Source: Ignavibacteriales bacterium
GTDB lineage: Bacteria > Bacteroidota > Ignavibacteria > Ignavibacteriales > Ignavibacteriaceae
NCBI GenBank assembly: GCA_027349615.1
Contig: DAIEML010000164.1
Coordinates: 1-5,249, forward strand
Direction of reading: 5' to 3'
Length of the DNA stretch: 5,249 nucleotides
The first letter of the stretch is position 1. Every line of letters begins with the position of its first letter. The notes beneath the pieces were generated by a model that worked only from the letters and a program-made list of their open reading frames with translations, ran no database searches and was not told the DNA's origin. The translations under genes and the position numbers were made by a program. Positions 1 to 5,249 of the stretch are shown one piece after another.

Positions 1-284
1 AAGTTTGGACTGCGCCATTATCAAACTTAATTCTTCCCGGCGTTTCTCGAAAAGTGATAATTGAAGTCTGTAATAATTCAGGAATAAAAGTCCATGAAGA
101 ACCAGTTAAAGAAAAATAAATTAATTCTTTCGAGGAATTTTTTGTTTCCGGCACTACAAGTGAAATAATTCCTGTTATTCAAATTTATGATAAGGTAATT
201 GGCGGCGGACAGCTGGGAAAAATGACTCGTAAGATTCAAGCAGAATTTAATAATTACGTGCAAAGTAAAGTCTGGATTAAATAG
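1..284 (+). pseudogene. C-terminal part of a class IV PLP-dependent aminotransferase (D-alanine/branched-chain type), with an in-frame stop
   Basis: Frame 3 (first full codon at base 3) reads as the C-terminal third of a fold-type IV aminotransferase; the 5' part is outside the window. The segment TAPLSNLILPGVSRKVIIE (bases 9-65) matches the family's TPPLSN-ILPGxTR stretch. FFVSGTTSEIIPVIQIYDKV (bases 138-197) matches the cofactor phosphate-binding TT-SE-PV region, and MTRKIQAEF follows close to the end, as in D-alanine aminotransferases. These cytosolic enzymes transfer amino groups between D-amino acids, or branched-chain amino acids, and 2-oxo acids. An in-frame TAA at 117-119 splits the two conserved blocks, yet alignment to the family continues across it without a frameshift, at a position where relatives often have Glu. 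This suggests a recent GAA to TAA change or a base error. The normal end is TAG at 282-284. The catalytic Lys would lie upstream and is not seen. The D-Ala versus branched-chain assignment is uncertain. Confidence 0.75.
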
Positions 285-401
285 AAGAAATATTTTTTGA
301 TTCACAAACTTATTATCAATTCGATCTACACCAATTCTTTCTCGCTATCAGATAATTTTACTTTTATTTATTTTATCATTAAAGAATGAAAATTTAAAAG
401 A

Positions 402-2717
402 TTGAAATTGGAGAATGCATCTGTATTCATATTAACTGGAGAGTGGAATGATTTTAAAGGGAAAAATGTACTCCGCTTTATTGGTGCTTCAAATGAATTA
501 GGTCCCGTTGAATTAATCTTTGATAAAACAAAACCAGTATTTTTCATTGAGAGAAACGAAAAATTGAATGATATAGGAGTTAAATATCTTCGCAAATCTC
601 TTGAGCTAATGTCATTCAATAAAAAAAATGTTGATGCCTTATATTTCAATACCTATAGAGATCTTAAATCAGCTGCTGAAAATTTGTCTTTAAAAAATAT
701 TCAAACATTTGAATCAGATATCGATCCAATTAGAAGATTTTTAATGGAAAGATTTATTAACTGCCAGGTTAGTATTTCCGGTGAAGCCAAGAAAAAAAAT
801 CGCTTAATTACGTTTATAAATCCTAAAATAAAACCTTGCGAAATTTCTCCTCAATTTGTAATTGCATCGCTGGATATTGAAACCGGAGTGAAAAATTCTT
901 CTTTATATTCAATTGCTGTGCATGTTACCGGAAAAAATGGTGAAGCAAAAAAAGTTTTTATGATTGGACCGAAATCGAAAAAGTGCCCGTTATATTTAAC
1001 TCTTTATGAAAATGAAAAAGTTTTGTTGCAAAGCTTTATATCCTGGTTTAATGAAGTTGATCCCGATATTATAATTGGCTGGCATGTCATCGGATTTGAT
1101 TTAATGTTTCTAGAAAGAAAGTTTCGAGAACACAATATTTCATTTGACCTTTCTAGAGGCGAAGGAACAATATTGTTAAGGAATAGAAAATCCGGCGGAT
1201 ATTACGCTTTTATTCCCGGCAGAATTGTAATTGATGGCCCACCGGCATTACGATCTTCTTTTTTTTCATTTGAAGATTATAAGCTGGAAACGGTAGCGCA
1301 AGAGCTTTTGAAGACTGGTAAAACTATTACACCAGATAAAAATAAAGTTCATGAGATTGAAAAATTATTTGCAGAGGATAAATTAAAATTAGCGGAATAT
1401 AATTTACAAGATACAGTTTTAGTAAGCGAAATTTTTAAGAAATCAGGTTTAATTGAACTCTCAGTTAGGCGTGCACAGCTATCTGGAATGTTAATGGATC
1501 AATTGGGAATGATGACCGCTGCATTTGACCATTTTTATTTACCAAAAATTCATCGCACTGGGTATGTTGCTAATGATAAAAAAGATATTTCAGAAATGTC
1601 ACACTCGGCTGGCGGCTATGTACTTGATCCAAAGCCGGGGCTTTATGATGATGTTGTTGTTCTAGATTTTAAAAGTTTGTATCCATCAATAATCCGAACT
1701 TTTAAAATAGATCCGATATCGAGATTACTCTCCGATGAAAATACAATCAAAACGCCAAACGGATATAAATTCTCCTCTTCAAATTATTTTCTTCCAAATT
1801 TTATTGAACAATTAATGATTCAAAGAAATGAGGCAAAGAAGAAAAAAGATAAACAGCTTTCTCAAGCAATTAAAATCTTGATGAATAGTTTTTATGGTGT
1901 TATGGGCTCATATGGATGTAGATTTTATCACCCAGATCTTCCTTCGGCAATAACCGGAACCGGACATTTTCTTTTATTAGGCAGCAAAGAATACTTCCAA
2001 TCAAAAGGTTATGAAGTAGTTTATGGCGATACTGATTCGCTATTTGTAAAATTAAAAAAAGGAGAGGGAAATTTAGCAGATGAAATTGCTATTTCGCTGG
2101 CTGATGATTTAAATATTTATTGGAAGGAGAAATTAAGAGCTGAGTATCAAGTTGAATCTTTTCTTGAAATAGAATTTGAAAAACACTATAAAAAATTTAT
2201 AATAACACCAATGAGAAAAAGTGAATTTGGTGCTAAAAAAAGGTATGCAGGTTTACTGAAAAAAGACGGAAGTGAAAAAATTGAATTTGTGGGAATGGAA
2301 TTTGTGAGATCTGACTGGACAAAACTTGCCAAAGAATTTCAAGTGGAATTATACGAAAGAATATTTTACAATTTGGATGTTTCCGATTGGATAAGAGAAG
2401 TTGTCTTGAAAGTAAATAAGGGTGAATTGGATGACAAGCTGATTTATAGAAAAAGATTAAGAAAGGGAATTGATGAATACACAAAAAATATTCCTCCACA
2501 AGTAAAAGCCGCGAGGATGATAGATTCAAATGAAAATGTGGTTAATTACGTTATAACTAAACGCGGACCTATACCAATAGAACTCAACCATGATGATATA
2601 GATTATCAGCACTATATTGAAAAACAGATCAAACCTATCGCTGATTCGGTATTAAATATTTTGGGCGAATCTTTTGATTCGATAATACAATCGACACAAT
2701 TAAATATTTTTGAATAA
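402..2717 (+). CDS. polB: DNA polymerase II, family B DNA polymerase with 3'-5' proofreading exonuclease
   Basis: This 771-residue protein closely follows E. coli Pol II (783 aa) from end to end. Pol II is a damage-tolerance and proofreading polymerase that works with the sliding clamp. The N-terminal domain covers about residues 1-150. The exonuclease domain (about 150-350) has Exo I SLDIET (D158, E160), Exo II GWHVIGFD (D233) and Exo III YNLQD (Y333, D337). The polymerase domain has motif A DFKSLYPSIIR (D422), motif B around KILMNSFYG (491-499), motif C YGDTDS (D543, D545) and KKRYAGL (612-618). The C-terminal QLNIF (766-770) is a clamp-binding motif, equivalent to QLGLF in E. coli. The protein is shorter than E. 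coli's by about ten residues near 708-715. His228 replaces the usual Exo II Asn. The start is TTG at 402: an in-frame TGA at 387 bars longer forms, and the next in-frame ATG would remove conserved sequence. The ribosome site is weak (AAAAG). No recognisable LexA box was found upstream. Confidence 0.96.
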   Translation: MKLENASVFILTGEWNDFKGKNVLRFIGASNELGPVELIFDKTKPVFFIERNEKLNDIGVKYLRKSLELMSFNKKNVDALYFNTYRDLKSAAENLSLKNIQTFESDIDPIRRFLMERFINCQVSISGEAKKKNRLITFINPKIKPCEISPQFVIASLDIETGVKNSSLYSIAVHVTGKNGEAKKVFMIGPKSKKCPLYLTLYENEKVLLQSFISWFNEVDPDIIIGWHVIGFDLMFLERKFREHNISFDLSRGEGTILLRNRKSGGYYAFIPGRIVIDGPPALRSSFFSFEDYKLETVAQELLKTGKTITPDKNKVHEIEKLFAEDKLKLAEYNLQDTVLVSEIFKKSGLIELSVRRAQLSGMLMDQLGMMTAAFDHFYLPKIHRTGYVANDKKDISEMSHSAGGYVLDPKPGLYDDVVVLDFKSLYPSIIRTFKIDPISRLLSDENTIKTPNGYKFSSSNYFLPNFIEQLMIQRNEAKKKKDKQLSQAIKILMNSFYGVMGSYGCRFYHPDLPSAITGTGHFLLLGSKEYFQSKGYEVVYGDTDSLFVKLKKGEGNLADEIAISLADDLNIYWKEKLRAEYQVESFLEIEFEKHYKKFIITPMRKSEFGAKKRYAGLLKKDGSEKIEFVGMEFVRSDWTKLAKEFQVELYERIFYNLDVSDWIREVVLKVNKGELDDKLIYRKRLRKGIDEYTKNIPPQVKAARMIDSNENVVNYVITKRGPIPIELNHDDIDYQHYIEKQIKPIADSVLNILGESFDSIIQSTQLNIFE

Positions 2718-2726
2718 AATAAAATG

Positions 2727-2758
2727 ATCTAAATTTTCATCTATTAGATTTTATATTT
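2727..2758 (+). terminator. Possible weak transcription terminator after polB
   Basis: ATCTAA (2727-2732) and TTAGAT (2744-2749) form a perfect 6-bp stem, extendable by one G-T pair, around an 11-base loop. A T-rich stretch (TTTTATATTTT) follows at once. It starts ten bases after the polB stop codon, where a terminator would be expected. The stem has only one G-C pair, so it is weak, and in A/T-rich DNA such hairpins arise by chance. Confidence 0.3.
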
Positions 2759-2848
2759 TACCACTTGGAATTATTATTTTATATTTAAATTAAAGAAATA
2801 AAAATAATTGATTTATTAAAATTTGGTTAAAAATAAATAGGGCAATTT

Positions 2849-2854
2849 TATAAT
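2849..2854 (+). promoter_or_regulatory. Candidate -10 box (TATAAT) upstream of the receiver-cyclase pair
   Basis: A perfect TATAAT lies 90 bases before the start of the first cyclase gene, in the only long spacer available for its promoter. The best upstream partner is TTGGTT at 2823-2828, but the 20-base gap is longer than the usual 17. In DNA this rich in A and T a TATAAT can occur by chance. If it is real, transcription would start near 2861, inside the small 2853-2942 reading frame, so the two interpretations conflict. Confidence 0.22.
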
Positions 2855-2942
2855 GAATTTAAGTGTGAAAGGGATGATAAGGTACAGAAAAAATATTGCA
2901 GTAATAATTATCTTTTCAATAATTAATTTGTTGAGAGGATAA
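2853..2942 (+). CDS. Possible small hydrophobic peptide (29 aa) directly upstream of the first receiver-cyclase gene
   Basis: An ATG at 2853 opens 29 codons that end in TAA at 2940-2942, one base before the TTG start of the next gene. The peptide has a basic N-terminal part (K6, R10, R12, K13) and then an uncharged stretch of about 14 residues, IAVIIIFSIINLL, before a final RG. That is the layout of a short single-span membrane peptide. The next gene's ribosome site sits inside its last codons, which would allow translational coupling. AGGG at 2839-2842 is a possible but distant ribosome site. I do not recognise the peptide. A chance open frame in A/T-rich DNA is the main alternative, since Ile and Phe codons are common in such sequence. 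Function unknown. Confidence 0.2.
   Translation: MNLSVKGMIRYRKNIAVIIIFSIINLLRG
2933..2939 (+). promoter_or_regulatory. Shine-Dalgarno site fixing the TTG start at 2944
   Basis: GAGAGGA ends four bases before TTG at 2944 and is the clearest ribosome-binding site in the window. An in-frame TGA at 2932-2934 blocks any longer reading frame, and no ATG occurs before the receiver domain. Together these settle the TTG as the start. Confidence 0.65.
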
Positions 2943-2943
2943 T

Positions 2944-4023
2944 TTGAAGAAGAATATTTCGGGAATATTAATAGCTGAAGATGAAAATATTATTGCAAAA
3001 GATATTGCTAAAACACTTGAGAGGCTAGGTTATAATGTCTTTGGCACTGTAAGAACCGGAAAGGATGTTATAGAAAAAGCAAAAGATTTGAATCCGGATA
3101 TTGTGTTGATGGATATTATGCTTGAAGGAGAAATGTCCGGCATTGAAGCCGCAGAAATAATAATGAATACTCTAAACATACCTGTTATTTATTTAACAGC
3201 ATTAGCTGATAATGAAACTTTGCATCGTGCAAAAATAACAGAACCTTTTGGATATGTATTAAAACCTTTCGATGAAAGGACTCTTCATTCTGCAATTGAA
3301 ATGGCATTATACAAATATCAAATTAATACTGAACTTAAAGAAAGAACTAGAGAGCTTGAAGAAGAGAGAAACAAATCAAATAAACTTCTTCATAATATAT
3401 TCCCATCAGAAATAGTTAAAGAATTAAAAGAAAAAGGTTTTGTTGAACCAAAAGAATTTTCAAACGTAACTCTTTTATTTACCGACTTTCAGAACTTTAC
3501 TAAAATCTCTTCTGATATGCATCCACACCAATTGGTTTCTGAATTGAATGATATTTTTAAAAATTTTGATTCGATTATTAATAAATACGGATTAGAAAAA
3601 TTAAAGACGATGGGCGATTCTTATATTGTAGGTGGAGGATTGCCATTGGAAAATAATAGCCACGCTTTTGATGTAGTCTCTGCAGCTTTGGAAATGCAAG
3701 AATATTTGGCGAAAAGAAATAAGAAATCAAAATATAAATGGGAGATGAGGGCTGGTGTTCATTCTGGAAATGTTGTAGCAGGCGTTGTGGGAAAGAATAA
3801 ATTTACATACGATGTTTGGGGTGTTACTGTAAACGTCACTAGCAAAATGGAAAGAAGCGGGATTCCTTGGAAGATTAATATATCTCAGCAAACATTCGAT
3901 TTAATAAAAGATTGTTTTGATTGTGAATTTTATAAGAGTGTCGATATTACCGGATACGGAAAAATGAATATGTATTTTGTTTCAAATAAAAAATTTGGAT
4001 CAGATAATTTGCCCAAAATTTAA
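2944..4023 (+). CDS. Response regulator with a class III adenylate/guanylate cyclase output domain, atypical active site
   Basis: This 359-residue cytosolic protein has no signal peptide or membrane span. Residues 6-125 form a receiver domain with acidic residues E12/D13, phospho-acceptor D57, T85 and K107, all intact. Residues 126-165 form a charged helical linker (ELKERTRELEEE) ending in the LLHNIFP cyclase-transducer type motif. Residues 168-346 form a class III cyclase domain, which makes cAMP or cGMP from ATP or GTP. Metal-binding residues are D181 (FTDFQNF) and D225 (MGDSY). K221 and D290 (YDVWG) are the pair typical of ATP specificity, and N297 is present. The usual transition-state Arg is Lys at 301 (VTSKM), and V294 replaces the common Asp/Asn, so activity may be low or absent in a homodimer. 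It is a gapless paralogue of the next gene, 72 bases downstream. The start is TTG with a strong ribosome site. No partner histidine kinase is in the window. Confidence 0.92.
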   Translation: MKKNISGILIAEDENIIAKDIAKTLERLGYNVFGTVRTGKDVIEKAKDLNPDIVLMDIMLEGEMSGIEAAEIIMNTLNIPVIYLTALADNETLHRAKITEPFGYVLKPFDERTLHSAIEMALYKYQINTELKERTRELEEERNKSNKLLHNIFPSEIVKELKEKGFVEPKEFSNVTLLFTDFQNFTKISSDMHPHQLVSELNDIFKNFDSIINKYGLEKLKTMGDSYIVGGGLPLENNSHAFDVVSAALEMQEYLAKRNKKSKYKWEMRAGVHSGNVVAGVVGKNKFTYDVWGVTVNVTSKMERSGIPWKINISQQTFDLIKDCFDCEFYKSVDITGYGKMNMYFVSNKKFGSDNLPKI

Positions 4024-4031
4024 TTAAACAT

Positions 4032-4064
4032 AATATTTTCTAAAAAATATTTTAACCTTTTTTT
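4032..4064 (+). terminator. A/T-only hairpin with T-tract between the two cyclase genes
   Basis: AATATTTT (4032-4039) and AAAATATT (4044-4051) are perfect inverted repeats of 8 bp around a CTAA loop, followed after six bases by seven T residues (4058-4064). It lies just after the first cyclase stop codon. It could be a weak terminator or attenuator that lowers expression of the second gene. The stem has no G-C pair, so termination would be inefficient at best, and chance in A/T-rich DNA is possible. Confidence 0.3.
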
Positions 4065-4095
4065 AATATTGAGTTTTATAAATCTCAAAAACTTA

Positions 4096-5163
4096 ATGGA
4101 ACAAAAAACCAAAATACTTATTGCCGAAGATGAATTCATTATTGCGATGGATATAAAAAAAATTCTTGAAAAGTTAGGCTATGAAGTAACTTCCTTTGTC
4201 GGCAAAGGTGCTGATGCAATAAGCAAAGCTGAAATTGAAAAGCCTGATTTAATTTTGATGGATATAATGTTAAGCGGATCTATTTCCGGAATTGAAGCTG
4301 CCGAGATAATTAAAAATCAGTTCCACATTCCTATAGTTTATCTTACAGCATTAACAGACGATGAGACATTACATAAAGCAAAAGTGACAGAACCAGGAGC
4401 CTATCTGCTTAAACCATTTGATCAACGCGGGCTTCATAGTGCAATAGAGATTGCCTTATATAAAAATAAAATGGAAACCCAGCTTAAGTTGAAGACAAAG
4501 GAATTAGAAGAAGAAAAAATTAGAACTGATAAATTATTACATCATATTTTGCCTGGAGAAATAATCAAGGAATTAAATAATTATGGAGTGATAACTCCAA
4601 GGCATTATGAGTCAGTAACAATATTATTTACAGATTTCCAGGGATTTAGACATATTACAAATTTATTGCCTCCTGCTCAATTAGTAAAAGATTTAAATGA
4701 AATTTACAGCAGCTTTGATGAAATAATTGAAAAGTTCGGTTTAGAAAAACTTAAATCAATTGGTGATACTTATATGATTTGCGGCGGGCTTCCCGAAGAG
4801 ATAAATAACCATGCTGTTAAAGTAATTTCTGCCGCTTTGGAAATGATAAATTATTTAAATGAAAGAAATAAAAATTCAGAAGTTAATTGGCAATTAAGAG
4901 CCGGCATAAATACCGGGCCTGTAGTTGCAGGAATTGTGGGATCTGATAAATTCACTTACGATATTTGGGGAGATGCAGTTAATATAGCAAGCAGAATGGA
5001 AAACAGTTCTGATGCAGGCAAAATCAATATTTCCGGAAGTACCTACGAATTAATTAAAGATTATTTCGACTGCGAATATCGAGGGAAGCTTTCGGTAAAA
5101 GGTAAAGGAGAAGTGGATATGTATTTTGTAAAAATTTCGAGGATGAATATAAATAATTCATAA
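4096..5163 (+). CDS. Response regulator with a class III adenylate cyclase output domain, canonical active site
   Basis: This 355-residue cytosolic protein has the same layout as its upstream neighbour. The receiver domain (about 5-122) has E11/D12, phospho-acceptor D56, T84 and K106. A charged helical linker follows (KTKELEEEKIRTDKLLHHILP, partly, at 133-153), then a class III cyclase domain (about 168-345). Metal-binding residues are D180 (FTDFQGF) and D224 (IGDTY). K220 and D289 (YDIWG) point to ATP as substrate. N296 and R300 in WGDAVNIASRM are the intact transition-state pair. Phosphorylation of D56 by a kinase outside this window probably controls cAMP production. ATG at 4096 is preferred: it matches the short N-terminus of the paralogue, whose receiver strand starts a few residues in. 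An in-frame TTG at 4069 would add nine residues, and neither start has a clear ribosome site. GFR replaces the more usual GFT after the first metal Asp. Confidence 0.93.
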   Translation: MEQKTKILIAEDEFIIAMDIKKILEKLGYEVTSFVGKGADAISKAEIEKPDLILMDIMLSGSISGIEAAEIIKNQFHIPIVYLTALTDDETLHKAKVTEPGAYLLKPFDQRGLHSAIEIALYKNKMETQLKLKTKELEEEKIRTDKLLHHILPGEIIKELNNYGVITPRHYESVTILFTDFQGFRHITNLLPPAQLVKDLNEIYSSFDEIIEKFGLEKLKSIGDTYMICGGLPEEINNHAVKVISAALEMINYLNERNKNSEVNWQLRAGINTGPVVAGIVGSDKFTYDIWGDAVNIASRMENSSDAGKINISGSTYELIKDYFDCEYRGKLSVKGKGEVDMYFVKISRMNINNS

Positions 5164-5180
5164 TTTGATCTAACATCAAA
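5164..5180 (+). repeat. Small inverted repeat directly after the second cyclase gene
   Basis: TTTGAT (5164-5169) and ATCAAA (5175-5180) pair perfectly around a five-base loop, CTAAC, starting right after the stop codon. There is no T-tract behind it, so it is a poor intrinsic terminator on the plus strand. The remaining bases to 5249 show no gene on either strand. Confidence 0.3.
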
Positions 5181-5249
5181 CCGGATTATGGAATTATTTA
5201 TTATATAAAATTAGCGAAAAAACAGTTTTGTAATTCAATCCACTGAAAT

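Noticed and set aside
285..401. Promoter or LexA box upstream of polB
   Set aside because: No CTGT-N8-ACAG or GAAC-N4-GTTC type box is visible. TAATTTTA at 353-360 is one base off the Bacteroidota -7 element TAnnTTTG but lacks a convincing -33 TTTG partner.
78..649. Reverse-strand open frames at 78-305 and 368-649
   Set aside because: They lie opposite the aminotransferase remnant and the start of polB, both clear family matches on the plus strand. Their translations show no recognisable motif.
2233..2529. Reverse-strand open frame of 98 codons
   Set aside because: It is fully inside polB, opposite the conserved KKRYAGL and C-terminal region, and looks like a shadow frame.
2769..2809. Long imperfect A/T hairpin (AATTATT at 2769-2775 with AATAATT at 2803-2809)
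   Set aside because: It is made only of A and T, is interrupted and has a long loop. Such pairing is expected by chance in this spacer.
4069..4095. TTG at 4069 as the start of the second cyclase gene
   Set aside because: It adds nine residues absent from the paralogue and has no ribosome site. The ATG at 4096 gives an N-terminus of matching length. The longer form is not strictly excluded.
1..5249. CRISPR array, tRNA, rRNA, insertion sequence or toxin-antitoxin module
   Set aside because: No regularly spaced repeats, cloverleaf sequence, rRNA-like conserved stretch, transposase motif or terminal inverted repeats were found in any spacer.

Overview
The window is A+T-rich bacterial DNA, by eye about 70% A+T. 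All genes lie on the plus strand, separated by short A/T-rich spacers. The codon choice, weak ribosome sites, TTG starts and receiver-cyclase fusion proteins suggest a free-living low-GC bacterium. The Ignavibacteriota/Bacteroidota-Chlorobi side is a reasonable guess, but nothing here proves it.

Layout: (1) 1-284 holds the C-terminal end of a class IV, PLP-dependent aminotransferase (D-alanine/branched-chain type). It is cut by the window edge and interrupted by an in-frame TAA at 117-119. (2) 402-2717 is a complete family B DNA polymerase, polB (DNA polymerase II). It has the full exonuclease and polymerase motif set and a C-terminal QLNIF sliding-clamp motif. (3) 2718-2943 is a 226-base spacer with a weak terminator-like hairpin, a TATAAT, a possible 29-codon membrane peptide and a good Shine-Dalgarno site. 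(4) 2944-4023 and 4096-5163 are two tandem paralogues, each a phospho-receiver domain, a helical linker and a class III nucleotide cyclase domain. (5) 5164-5249 is non-coding as far as can be seen.

The tandem receiver-cyclase pair is the most interesting part. The two proteins align without a gap over about 339 residues, with about 58% identity by hand count. Both keep the phospho-acceptor Asp, both metal-binding Asp residues and the Lys/Asp pair expected for ATP. The second keeps the transition-state Asn/Arg pair, whereas the first has Lys in place of the Arg and Val in the preceding loop. Class III cyclases build their active sites across a dimer interface. A heterodimer would therefore have one intact and one damaged site, much like mammalian membrane adenylyl cyclases. 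This is inference from the sequence. No histidine kinase or cAMP effector lies in the window. The aminotransferase, polymerase and cyclases have no evident shared pathway.
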